Source of the DNA: an uncultured Bacteroides sp.
Lineage (GTDB): Bacteria; Bacteroidota; Bacteroidia; Chitinophagales; Chitinophagaceae
Reading direction: 5' to 3'
Assembly: GCA_902168085.1 (NCBI GenBank)
Contig: CABHOP010000015.1
Coordinates: 1 to 64,000 of the forward strand
DNA length: 64,000 nucleotides
The notes beneath the pieces were generated by a model that saw only the letters and a list, made by a program, of their open reading frames with translations, ran no database searches and had not been told where the DNA came from. Shown piece by piece: positions 43,631 to 52,329 of this stretch (position 1 is its first letter; each line of letters begins with the position of its first letter). The translations under genes and the position numbers were made by a program.

Positions 43631-45743
43631 TTTTCTTCCCTTGTGGTTGTTCTTTTTTCTTTACTGCCACCCACTCGTCCAGCGTTACATTGAAAGGCAT
43701 CTGCCCAATAGTAACAATAGCTTTCTTGCCACGTATCTCGGTTAGTTTACCTACCTGGTGGTTGTCTTTATTACGCACCATGTCTCCCGGTTTGGGTTCA
43801 CCACCCACTACATCATAGTTCTTATCCGCTTTCTTGGCCATGGCAGTATTGGCAGCTACTTGCCTGCGTTTGAAGAGCACATTTTCGGCGGCCGTTATTA
43901 CTTCGCCTTTATTGTCGGCTTTTTTCCAATCGTGGATGATCTGTTTGAACTTGCGTTCCATATCGCGCAGGTAATCGAGCTCTTCCTTCTTTATCTTGTT
44001 TTGCAACTTCAGTGTATTGTACTGCTGCTCTTTGGCTTCTTTATCTATCAGGCGTTCAAAGTCTTTTTCCAGCTCCTTGTTTTTCTTCAGCAGCTTGTCC
44101 AGTTCTTTCTCTTTGTTGGCCAGCTTTTGCGATTGCTGCTCTGTTTGGTGCAGCATCTTATCCAGCTTGAAATGGCCACGCTCTGTCAGTTGCCTTGCCC
44201 GGTCTATAATAGGCTGTGGCAGCCCGCTGCGTTGTGCAATGGCAAAGGTGTATGAGCTACCCGGCTTGCCGATGGTGAGCTGGTATAAAGGCTCCAGCTT
44301 GTCCTCATCAAAAGCCATAGCACCGTTCAGGATGCCTTGTACTTTACCCGCCATCACTTTCAGGTTGAGGTAGTGGGTGGTAATGATGCCGAGGGCATGC
44401 CTGCGAGCCAGCTCTTCCACAATGGCCTCGGCAAAAGCACCACCCAGGTTAGGGTCGGAACCACTACCCAGTTCGTCTATGAAGAACAGCGTTTTACCAT
44501 TGGCAAAGTCCATGAAATACTTCATATCGCGCAGGTGGGCGCTGTAAGTACTCAATTCGTGCTCTATACTTTGCGTGTCGCCGATGTGTATCATCATCTG
44601 CTTGAAGATGCCTATCTCGGAATCGGGCGATGCGGGTATCAACAAACCAGCTTGTGTCATCAGTTGTAGCAAGCCCACTGTTTTCATCGATACTGTTTTA
44701 CCACCGGCATTTGGGCCGCTTATTATCAGTATGCGCTTGTTTTTATCCAGCTGTATATACAGGGGTATGGTGGGTTTGCCTTCCCTGTTATTGTGCAGCA
44801 ACAGTAACGGGTGCTGTGCTTTTATGAGGTCTACATGCGGGTGTGGGCTCAACCGTGGCATTTCTGCCTGCATATCCATGGCCAGCATGGCCTTGGCACG
44901 AATGAAATCGTAGAGCCCGCTCAGGTGATAATATGAATCTAACTGTGGATGCCAGCCGGAAAGGATAGCCGTTGTTTGAGCCAGTATACGCTGTATCTCG
45001 CGTGTCTCGGCCCTTTCCAGCGATGCTACTTCGTTGTTCAGTTCAATGGTTTCCTCCGGCTCAATGAAAACCGTACGTTGCGAATCACTTTCACCGTGAT
45101 GGATACCTTTTACAATGCGCTTATGCTCGGCAAAAACAGCTACCACGCGCCTGCCATTCAGAAAGCCTTCGGCAATATCGGCCAGGTAGCCTTGTTTGTT
45201 CAACTTACGTAGTACACTTTCAAACATCTTGCGCAATTCCTGCCTTGAACTGGTCAGTTCGGCACGGATGCTCATCAGCTCGCGCGAAGCATTGTCGCGC
45301 ACATTGCCCATTTCGTCAATTACCGAACTGATGGTTTCGTTTATCTTTTTCTCATATTCTATCTTCTCGGTAAGTGCCTGCAGGTTAGGGAACAGCTTAT
45401 CGTGGTTCTTAAACCAGTTGAGCATATCGCGTACAGATAATGCTAACTGCTGCAGCCATAATAACTGCTCGCTGGCCAACACGGCACCGGATATGGATAA
45501 TAGTTTTAATTCCTTTTCTATGTTGCGCGTAAAATCGTTAGGGAAGTAATCGCCACTCATCAGTATCGATTTGAATTCCCTTGTCTGCATCAGTGCCTTT
45601 TCTACATATTCTATACGTGTATGAAAACGTAAAGTGTCCACGCGTTCGCGCGCAGCATCTGTACGGCATTTTAGTTTCAGTAACTGGGCCACCTTGTTAA
45701 ACTCCAAAGCTTCTGCGGCGTGCGCAGGGTATAATAGCATCAT
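43623..45743 (-). CDS. mutS2: MutS2-type ATPase without Smr domain
   Basis: 706 residues. A helical core (about 1-310) is followed by the MutS ATPase: Walker A ISGPNAGGKTVSMKT, Walker B TLFFIDELGSGSDP, and the His-containing LGIITTHYLNLK. A long coiled coil (about 510-620, rich in Lys and Glu) and a KOW-like beta segment end the protein, which closes with KKKEQPQGKKKK. Canonical MutS2 has a C-terminal Smr nuclease/RNA-binding domain; it is absent here. Possible roles are rescue of collided ribosomes or limiting recombination. Confidence 0.9.
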   Translation of the reverse strand: MMLLYPAHAAEALEFNKVAQLLKLKCRTDAARERVDTLRFHTRIEYVEKALMQTREFKSILMSGDYFPNDFTRNIEKELKLLSISGAVLASEQLLWLQQLALSVRDMLNWFKNHDKLFPNLQALTEKIEYEKKINETISSVIDEMGNVRDNASRELMSIRAELTSSRQELRKMFESVLRKLNKQGYLADIAEGFLNGRRVVAVFAEHKRIVKGIHHGESDSQRTVFIEPEETIELNNEVASLERAETREIQRILAQTTAILSGWHPQLDSYYHLSGLYDFIRAKAMLAMDMQAEMPRLSPHPHVDLIKAQHPLLLLHNNREGKPTIPLYIQLDKNKRILIISGPNAGGKTVSMKTVGLLQLMTQAGLLIPASPDSEIGIFKQMMIHIGDTQSIEHELSTYSAHLRDMKYFMDFANGKTLFFIDELGSGSDPNLGGAFAEAIVEELARRHALGIITTHYLNLKVMAGKVQGILNGAMAFDEDKLEPLYQLTIGKPGSSYTFAIAQRSGLPQPIIDRARQLTERGHFKLDKMLHQTEQQSQKLANKEKELDKLLKKNKELEKDFERLIDKEAKEQQYNTLKLQNKIKKEELDYLRDMERKFKQIIHDWKKADNKGEVITAAENVLFKRRQVAANTAMAKKADKNYDVVGGEPKPGDMVRNKDNHQVGKLTEIRGKKAIVTIGQMPFNVTLDEWVAVKKKEQPQGKKKK

Positions 45744-45765
45744 GTCTTAATTCCTGTCTGTGGTG

Positions 45766-45773
45766 CAAAGGTA
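45766..45773 (-). promoter_or_regulatory. Bacteroidota -7 promoter element for mutS2
   Basis: TACCTTTG on the minus strand, 22 bases before the mutS2 ATG. No -33 TTTG at ideal spacing. Confidence 0.45.
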
Positions 45774-45839
45774 CATATATGGCTTATTTTTAGGATTTAG
45801 GCAACATAAATTCCGTTATATTGCGTATCAGGGTATTTT

Positions 45840-48800
45840 ATGAACAATTATGATTTGCTCATATCGCGGTTAGATGCATTTATACGTAAGTATTATGCTA
45901 ACCAATTGTTGAGGGGGGCGCTGATATTATCTACCTGTGTTATTGCCTATATACTTATAGCTACCATTGGTGAATATTACTTCTACCTGCCGGCATGGCT
46001 GAAGGTGGGTATTGTGTCTGCATTTGTTTTATGTGGTATTTCTGCATTGGTGTGGTTTATCATACTGCCATTGCTGCATATGCGTAAGCTCGGTAATGTC
46101 ATTTCGCATGAGCAGGCTGCGGGCATCATCGGCACACATTTTCCCGAAGTAAGCGATAAATTGCTGAACATCCTGCAACTGAACCGACAGCATGATGGCT
46201 ATACCAGCCGCGACCTGATAGCCGCCAGTATAGACCAGAAGGCGGCACAAATATCTGTAGTGCCATTTACCGGCGCAGTCGATCTTTCCAAAAACAAAAA
46301 ATACCTGCCATACCTGCTACCCGTGCTGCTGGCGGGTGTGTTTCTTTTAGTGGCTGCGCCAAATGTATTTAAAGATGGGTCGGAGCGATTGTTGCAACCT
46401 ACCAAAACATTTGAAAAGCCGGCGCCGTTTCGCTTCGTGGTAAAAAATGCCAGCCTGCAGGCGGTGCGTAATGCTGACTTTACCCTGCAGGTAACCATGG
46501 AAGGTGATGCACTGCCCGCAGAAGTATATGTAGCGCTGGGCGATGACAGGCTACCTATGCAGTCAGCAGGAAAGCATACGTATGAATATACATTCCGCAA
46601 TGTGACGGATGCGGTACCATTTAAGTTATATGCCGCAGGTTTCTATTCTAAGCCATATACCATTGCGGTAGCGCAAAAGCCGGTATTGAAAGCTTTTAAT
46701 GTAAAACTGAATTACCCCGATTATACCGGCAGGAAAGATGAACAAAGAAATAGCCTTGGTGATATGACCTTACCGGAAGGAACAGTGGTAAGCTGGGCAT
46801 TTGTAGCCGAACATACGGATGAGGCCACTATAAAGTTTGGCGATGGCCAGCCGATACTATTACCTAAACAGGTAAATATTTTCGGTTCGCAGTTCCGGTT
46901 TATGAATGATACGAGTTATACACTGGCATTGAAGAATAATAAGACGGTCACTGTAGATAGCTATAAATACACGGTAAAAGTTGTTGCAGACCAATACCCG
47001 GTCATACAATTACAGGAGTTTAGAGATACGGTATCGGGCAAGCAGATATTACTGAGCGGCACAGCGGGTGACGATTACAGTGTTACGAAAGTGCTCTTTC
47101 ATTACCAGCTCACCAATGCGCAGAACCAGGTGCTATCAGCGAAGGCTGTGCCATTGCAGGTGTCTCAAGGCGGTCTTACAGCCTTCCAGCACTATTTCGA
47201 TATCAGCGTTTTCAACCTGCAACCGGGGCAAAAGGTGAACTATTATATAGAGGCCTGGGATAATGATAGCGTACATGGCAGTAAAGCAACACGTAGCGAG
47301 GTAATGGCGTACCATATGTATAATCCCGAGCAACTGGACTCTGCCATACAGGAAAATGCCAACCAGATAAATTCAGGTCTCAGTAGCAGTTCTGACCAAA
47401 CTGAAAAACTGCAGAATGAATATAAAGACCTGCAGAGCAAACTGCTGAGCAATACCGATATGGGCTGGGAGCAGAAGCAGAACATGCAAGACCTGGCCAA
47501 GATGCAGGACAACCTGAAAAACCAGCTGGAAAACGTAAAGAAACGACTGGACGAGCAGGTGCAGCAAAGTGCCCAGAAACAATATAGCGAAGACCTGAAA
47601 GATAAACAGCAGGAACTGCAAAAGCAGATGGACAACCTGCTGGATAATGAACTGAAAGAACAGATGAAGAAGCTGCAGGAACTGATGCAGAAGCTGAACA
47701 AGGAAAATGCTTTTGAGGTGATGAAGCAGTTGGAGCAGGAAAATAAGCTCTTTAACATGGACCTGCAGCGTATGCAGGAACTAATGAAGCAGCTGGAAAT
47801 GCAGATGCGCATGGAAGACCTTGCCAATAAAATGGAAGACCTTGCCAACAAGCAAAACAACCTGAAAGACCAGACGGATAAGAACAAGAAGAGCGGCGAA
47901 CAACTAAGCAAAGAACAGGAGGGTTTGAAGAAAGAACTGGATGAAGCCATGAACAAGGATGTGAAGGAGATGGAAAAGATGAACGAAGGGATGGATAAGA
48001 AGCAGGATATGCAGGACATGGCAAAACAGGGTAGTGATGCGCAGCAAAACATGCAGGATAGCAAGCAGCAACTGGATAAAGGGCAGAGCAAGCAATCGAG
48101 CCAGTCGCAGAGCAAAGCGGCGCAAAACCTGCAAAGTATGGCCCAGAGCCTGCGCCAGGCTGCCAATGGAATGGATATACAAATGATCCAGAAAGATATA
48201 AGGACGGTGCGACAGATATTGACTAACCTAGTGCGCCTTTCTTTCGACCAGGAGCAGTTGATGAATAAAGTAAAGGTTACCCCTGTAACCACGCAAGGAC
48301 ATGTTGTTAATCAGCAGGAACAAAAGAGGTTGCATAGCAATTCGCGCATGATACGCGATAGCCTTTTTGAATTAAGTAAGAAATCGGCAAAACTATCGGC
48401 GCAAGTAAATAAGGAAACTACGCAGCTGGAGCGGAACATGAGTGCCGCGACAGAAAACCTGGGCAACAGGCGCATTTCAGATGCATTGATCAGCCAGCAG
48501 TATGCGATGACGCATACCAATAACCTGGCATTGATGCTGAATGAAATGCTATCGAACCTGATGCAGGCACAAAGCCAGGCCCAGAGCCAGAACAAGGGCC
48601 AGTGTAATAATCCCGGTGGTATGACACCTAAACAAGGTAGCGGCAAACAAATGAGCGATATCATCACCAGGCAAAAAGAACTGGGCAATGCGATGCAACA
48701 AATGCAAAATGCCAAGCAACAGCGCGATGGTGAGAATAAAGGCAGTGAACAAGGTAAAGAACAAAAGCCCGGGCAGAGTAATAAAACGCAGGGAGAAGGT

Positions 48801-49241
48801 GAATATGGTGATGCAGAGCAACTGGCACGCATGGCCCAGCAGCAAGCAGCTATCAGGAGGCAACTGCAGGAGCTGAACAGCCTGCTGAATAGCAAGGGCA
48901 TGGGCAATGCGAAAGAGCTGAAAGAAATACAAGAGAGAATGGACAAGGTGGAAACAGACCTGGTGAATAAACGCATGACCAATGAAATGGTGCTACGCCA
49001 GCGTGAAATATTGACCAGGCTGCTGGAGGCAGAAAAATCTATGCGCGAGCAGGAGCAGGATAATAAGCGTGCATCAAAGAATCCTGAGAATATCAGCAGG
49101 CCTGTGCCGCCTGAGCTGCAGAAGTATATGAATGAGCGCAAACAACTTTTAGAGCAGTATAAAACAGTTCCCGCACAGTTGAAACCATATTACAAGAATA
49201 TGGTACAACGCTATTACCAAATGATAGGCTCCGGTAAATAA
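45840..49241 (+). CDS. DUF4175 family large membrane protein
   Basis: 1133 residues. Helices near residues 22-45, 52-75 and 150-170 anchor it in the inner membrane; beta-sandwich-like domains follow (about 190-490). A very long stretch rich in Gln, Lys, Glu and Met (about 500-1070) is predicted coiled coil, with hinge-like Gly/Asn breaks. This layout matches DUF4175 proteins of Bacteroidota, whose role is unknown but is probably envelope-spanning. The antisense strand of the coiled-coil part carries long open frames that are artefacts of this composition. Confidence 0.88.
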   Translation: MNNYDLLISRLDAFIRKYYANQLLRGALILSTCVIAYILIATIGEYYFYLPAWLKVGIVSAFVLCGISALVWFIILPLLHMRKLGNVISHEQAAGIIGTHFPEVSDKLLNILQLNRQHDGYTSRDLIAASIDQKAAQISVVPFTGAVDLSKNKKYLPYLLPVLLAGVFLLVAAPNVFKDGSERLLQPTKTFEKPAPFRFVVKNASLQAVRNADFTLQVTMEGDALPAEVYVALGDDRLPMQSAGKHTYEYTFRNVTDAVPFKLYAAGFYSKPYTIAVAQKPVLKAFNVKLNYPDYTGRKDEQRNSLGDMTLPEGTVVSWAFVAEHTDEATIKFGDGQPILLPKQVNIFGSQFRFMNDTSYTLALKNNKTVTVDSYKYTVKVVADQYPVIQLQEFRDTVSGKQILLSGTAGDDYSVTKVLFHYQLTNAQNQVLSAKAVPLQVSQGGLTAFQHYFDISVFNLQPGQKVNYYIEAWDNDSVHGSKATRSEVMAYHMYNPEQLDSAIQENANQINSGLSSSSDQTEKLQNEYKDLQSKLLSNTDMGWEQKQNMQDLAKMQDNLKNQLENVKKRLDEQVQQSAQKQYSEDLKDKQQELQKQMDNLLDNELKEQMKKLQELMQKLNKENAFEVMKQLEQENKLFNMDLQRMQELMKQLEMQMRMEDLANKMEDLANKQNNLKDQTDKNKKSGEQLSKEQEGLKKELDEAMNKDVKEMEKMNEGMDKKQDMQDMAKQGSDAQQNMQDSKQQLDKGQSKQSSQSQSKAAQNLQSMAQSLRQAANGMDIQMIQKDIRTVRQILTNLVRLSFDQEQLMNKVKVTPVTTQGHVVNQQEQKRLHSNSRMIRDSLFELSKKSAKLSAQVNKETTQLERNMSAATENLGNRRISDALISQQYAMTHTNNLALMLNEMLSNLMQAQSQAQSQNKGQCNNPGGMTPKQGSGKQMSDIITRQKELGNAMQQMQNAKQQRDGENKGSEQGKEQKPGQSNKTQGEGEYGDAEQLARMAQQQAAIRRQLQELNSLLNSKGMGNAKELKEIQERMDKVETDLVNKRMTNEMVLRQREILTRLLEAEKSMREQEQDNKRASKNPENISRPVPPELQKYMNERKQLLEQYKTVPAQLKPYYKNMVQRYYQMIGSGK

Positions 49242-49273
49242 ATACATCATTGTTCAGTTTTCAATTTCTGATT

Positions 49274-49293
49274 TTTTACACTTTTGTGTAAAA
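49274..49293. promoter_or_regulatory. Upstream palindrome 1 (TTTTACAC-TTTT-GTGTAAAA)
   Basis: 20-base inverted repeat with a 4-base centre, about 60-80 bases upstream of the sigma-54-like -24 box. Shares the ACAC/GTGT half-site core with palindrome 2, with centres about 33 bases apart (three helical turns). Candidate activator-binding site. Confidence 0.5.
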
Positions 49294-49307
49294 GGAAAAT
49301 AGCATTT

Positions 49308-49325
49308 ACACTTATTTCTAAGTGT
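49308..49325. promoter_or_regulatory. Upstream palindrome 2 (ACACTTA-TTTC-TAAGTGT)
   Basis: 18-base perfect inverted repeat with a 4-base centre, 30 bases before the -24 box; partner of palindrome 1. Confidence 0.5.
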
Positions 49326-49354
49326 TTGTTTTTTAGTTTTTTGTAAACGTTGAG

Positions 49355-49370
49355 TGGCACGCTTTTTGAA
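49355..49370 (+). promoter_or_regulatory. Sigma-54-like promoter (TGGCACG-N4-TTGAA)
   Basis: The -24 half TGGCACG matches consensus fully. The -12 half TTGAA differs from TTGCA/TTGCT at one base. The spacing is the invariant four bases. It lies about 100 bases before the small membrane protein gene, in a region with no TAnnTTTG promoter. Confidence 0.55.
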
Positions 49371-49474
49371 CACATTAAAAAAGAAGTTCAAATTTTAATG
49401 CATCTAAATTGTAGACGCGGAAAAATGTGTTTAACTTTCATATATAGTAGTTCTTTAACCAAAAATGAGTGCCT

Positions 49475-49942
49475 ATGATATTCTCACGAACTTACCGGTA
49501 CCAGTCCAATATGCGTCCAGATGATATTAAAGGGCGCTTGGTTGGCAAGCATGTCAAAGTACATAATATGGACTTTGAAGTTTTCGAAAATGATCGCGTT
49601 ATCAGAATTATCCCTCATGCAGAGCAGGATAACGAAATCAAAACTTTACCTATAACACATGTTGAATTTAATGGCAAAGGGGATAAAACCCAGATTGTTA
49701 TTAATTCAAAAATGCGCAAAATCGATTCAGGTGGTCCTTTATTGATTGTTGTGTTTTGTTTCTTCCTGTTTGTTGCAGCCGCGGTTACCCTTATTTCCGG
49801 TGCTGAGTATATGAACTATACATATACTTTTGCCGGTATCGGGTTAGTGATATTCCTGATATTCTGGTTGCGGATGGAAAGAGGATATTTTGATTATGTG
49901 CGCAAGATCCGCGATTACATTAAAAAGCAAAGTGTAGCCTAA
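49475..49942 (+). CDS. Two-helix membrane protein, unknown function
   Basis: 155 residues from the ATG at 49475; an in-frame GTG at 49469 adds two. The cytoplasmic N-terminal part (about 1-85) reads like a PH- or SH3-like beta domain (GRLVGKHVKVHNMDFEVF, VEFNGKGDKTQIVIN). Two membrane helices follow (about 88-108 and 117-135), then a basic tail (YFDYVRKIRDYIKKQ). No family was recognised. The upstream region carries a sigma-54-like promoter with paired palindromes, making it a candidate target of the activator at 29848. Confidence 0.75.
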   Translation: MIFSRTYRYQSNMRPDDIKGRLVGKHVKVHNMDFEVFENDRVIRIIPHAEQDNEIKTLPITHVEFNGKGDKTQIVINSKMRKIDSGGPLLIVVFCFFLFVAAAVTLISGAEYMNYTYTFAGIGLVIFLIFWLRMERGYFDYVRKIRDYIKKQSVA

Positions 49943-49948
49943 GGCTAA

Positions 49949-49982
49949 AAATAAAAGCGTAGCAGAGGCTACGCTTTTATTT
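49949..49982. terminator. Bidirectional terminator
   Basis: Perfect 15-bp stem AAATAAAAGCGTAGC and its complement, with an AGAG loop, between the convergent genes at 49475 and 50006. Confidence 0.85.
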
Positions 49983-50005
49983 TATGTACTTTTTTCAGGC
50001 CATAG

Positions 50006-50572
50006 TTATTCTATATATGGCTTCAGCGAATCTATCGGCGTATCTCCCGTAAATATCTTGATGAGCTTCCTGTCTTTATCATAGATGTTTATCTGCGGAA
50101 GCATCTGGTATGTAAAAGTCTTGTCGATAAACTGTGACTGGTCAAGCCCTACCTTAATGGATGGGTATTGAGAAACCTTGGTAACACTATCGAAAAATTC
50201 CATATAGGCTTCCATTGTACTTACAGCCATTAGCAACAATTGCGATTTCTTGAACAGGAACAGGTTTTGTTCCAGCATCCTTGTTGCATCCTGGCAATGC
50301 TCGCATGTGGGGTTGAACATGAGCACAAATAAGTTTGATTTATTAGATAAGTCTTTAGCTGTAATTATTTGCTTCGTAACCGTTTTGCCTTTAACCACCT
50401 GTACTTTCAAAGGTGGCATGGGTGCGCCAATTTCTTTGTAGTTTATTTTAGCAGTATCTGCAGTCGTTTCAACTGCACTTTGTTCCGTAGCTTTATCTTT
50501 TTTCTTTTTTTGTCCGAAGGCAATAAGTGCCGTGCTCATAAGGCACGCTACAATCAATAGTTTACGTTGCAT
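50006..50572 (-). CDS. Periplasmic thioredoxin-like (TlpA-type) protein
   Basis: 188 residues with a signal peptide (about 1-20, ending AFGQ), then a Lys-rich and Thr-rich linker. The thioredoxin fold begins near residue 50. The active-site pair is CEHC (Cys90, Cys93) in FNPTCEHCQDATRML, and the cis-Pro is in YQMLPQINIYD. It probably handles periplasmic thiol-disulfide exchange, possibly fed by the DsbD-type reductase at 14038. Confidence 0.87.
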   Translation of the reverse strand: MQRKLLIVACLMSTALIAFGQKKKKDKATEQSAVETTADTAKINYKEIGAPMPPLKVQVVKGKTVTKQIITAKDLSNKSNLFVLMFNPTCEHCQDATRMLEQNLFLFKKSQLLLMAVSTMEAYMEFFDSVTKVSQYPSIKVGLDQSQFIDKTFTYQMLPQINIYDKDRKLIKIFTGDTPIDSLKPYIE

Positions 50573-50616
50573 AAAGCGAATTTAGGAAAATAGCTTAAAA
50601 ATGAATTGCTAATATT

Positions 50617-51888
50617 ATGACAGCCATATCACAAACTCCGTTGGCAGAAAGAATGCGTCCGTTAAGCCTTGAAGACTACATAGGGCAGGAGCATTTAGTA
50701 GGAAAGGGAAAAGTGCTGGAGCAGATGATACACAACCGCAAAGCGCATTCCATCATATTCTGGGGGCCTCCGGGTGTAGGCAAGACCACACTGGCACAAA
50801 TCATTGCACATGCTATGGATATGACTTTCTTCACCCTTAGCGCCATAGATAGCGGGGTGAAAGAAGTAAGGGCTGTGATAGAAACGGCCCGTAAGGCCGG
50901 TCACGCACTGTTGTTTATAGATGAGATACACCGCTTTAATAAAGCCCAGCAGGATAGCCTGCTGGGCGCTGTAGAAAAGGGTATCATTACTTTAATAGGT
51001 GCTACCACCGAAAATCCGTCTTTTGAGGTGATAGGTGCGCTTTTAAGCCGTTGCCAGGTATATGTATTGCAGCCGCTTTCTGAAGATAATCTGAAAGAAA
51101 TGGTGTTGCAGGCCATTGCTAAAGACAAGTGGCTTCAGGAGCAACAGGTAAAGGTATTGGAGTGGGAAGCCCTGCTACAATTAAGTGGTGGTGACGGCAG
51201 GCGTTTACTAAACCTGCTGGAGCTGGTGGTGGCTTCTATGCCCGAAGGCGAAAAGCAACTTACCAATGCGGTGGTGCAAGACATTGTACAGCGAAAAATG
51301 GCTTTGTATGACAAAACAGGTGAGCAACATTATGATATAATATCGGCATTTATAAAATCGGTACGTGGCAGTGACCCCAATGCGGCAGTATATTACCTGG
51401 CGCGGATGATAGAAGGTGGGGAAGACCCCAAGTTTATAGCACGCCGCATGGTGATACTGGCCAGCGAGGACATAGGGAATGCCAACCCTAATGCCTTGCT
51501 GCTAGCTACTACCACCTTCCAGGCGGTGGAAATGATAGGCTACCCCGAATGTCGCATTATATTATCGCAGTGTGCTACTTACCTTGCCTCATCTGCCAAG
51601 AGCAATGCCAGTTATATGGCTATCAATAAAGCTCAGTCACTGGTAAGCCAGACGGGCGATTTGCCGGTGCCGTTGCAGATACGTAATGCGCCAACTAACC
51701 TGATGAAAAAGCTGGACTATGGCAAGGGCTATCAATATGCGCATGACTTTCCGGGAAATTTTGTGGAGCAGGAATTTCTGCCCGACAAGATAGCCGGCAC
51801 TAAGCTGTATGACCCCGGTAATAATGCTACAGAAGCACGCCTGCGCGATTACCTGCGTCATTGCTGGAAAGAGAAGTATGGTTATTAA
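50617..51888 (+). CDS. rarA: Replication-associated recombination protein A
   Basis: 423 residues. AAA+ ATPase of the RarA/MgsA/WRNIP1 group, acting at stalled replication forks. [21 protein letters not shown] opens the protein. Walker A is [12 protein letters not shown] (49-60) and Walker B is [35 protein letters not shown] gives sensor 1. The C-terminal tetramerisation domain ends with the [16 protein letters not shown]-type tail. Length is standard. It lies 44 bases from the divergent TlpA-like gene. Confidence 0.95.
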   Translation: MTAISQTPLAERMRPLSLEDYIGQEHLVGKGKVLEQMIHNRKAHSIIFWGPPGVGKTTLAQIIAHAMDMTFFTLSAIDSGVKEVRAVIETARKAGHALLFIDEIHRFNKAQQDSLLGAVEKGIITLIGATTENPSFEVIGALLSRCQVYVLQPLSEDNLKEMVLQAIAKDKWLQEQQVKVLEWEALLQLSGGDGRRLLNLLELVVASMPEGEKQLTNAVVQDIVQRKMALYDKTGEQHYDIISAFIKSVRGSDPNAAVYYLARMIEGGEDPKFIARRMVILASEDIGNANPNALLLATTTFQAVEMIGYPECRIILSQCATYLASSAKSNASYMAINKAQSLVSQTGDLPVPLQIRNAPTNLMKKLDYGKGYQYAHDFPGNFVEQEFLPDKIAGTKLYDPGNNATEARLRDYLRHCWKEKYGY

Positions 51889-51891
51889 AGT

Positions 51892-52218
51892 TTAGAAGAC
51901 TAAGAAAAGTAACGTAATCAAGATGATAGCTAATATGATTTTCCCAATGGTATTGGCCTTTATGATATTCGACATATCATAACTAGAACCCCGATTCTTA
52001 TCATAGTATCCTACTTCTTTCAGTATTTCTAAAGCTTTCTGCGCATGTTGCTCTTCTACTTGCAGTTTCATGCCCCCAATTGCAATGTCATATAGCGGAT
52101 TTGCCTGTAATGTATGTTCATCCTTTACAAAACACGGGATTCCTTCATTTTCCAAGCTACCCTTGGTTATATAAAGATCAGGTGCATTGGTAAAGGTTGC
52201 TACTGTTACAAGTTTCAT
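51892..52218 (-). CDS. DUF2007-type protein with C-terminal membrane helix
   Basis: 108 residues. The DUF2007 core (ITKGSLENEGIPCFVKDEHTLQ and AIGGMKLQVEEQHAQKALEIL) is followed by a C-terminal hydrophobic helix (about 90-108). It is a paralogue of the gene at 21464: both share the KGxLExxGIPxFxxDEH core but differ elsewhere. Function unknown. Confidence 0.82.
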   Translation of the reverse strand: MKLVTVATFTNAPDLYITKGSLENEGIPCFVKDEHTLQANPLYDIAIGGMKLQVEEQHAQKALEILKEVGYYDKNRGSSYDMSNIIKANTIGKIILAIILITLLFLVF

Positions 52219-52329
52219 AGTATAAAGTTACTGTAATGAGCTAATGATTGGTTGTGTACGATTTTTGTATGTAAATAGCTGAAGCTCAAATACCCGCTAC
52301 AAACCATTAGAAAATGCCTTTCCATATTA

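Noticed and set aside
47400-48200. Tandem repeat array
   Set aside because: The repetitiveness is at the level of Gln/Lys/Met/Asp-rich coiled-coil codons inside one open frame; no regular repeat unit or spacer pattern is present.
47243-48292. 349-residue minus-strand frame opposite the DUF4175 gene
   Set aside because: It is a Ser/Cys/Leu-rich frame produced by reading the complement of Gln/Lys/Glu-rich coiled-coil codons; no start context or homology.
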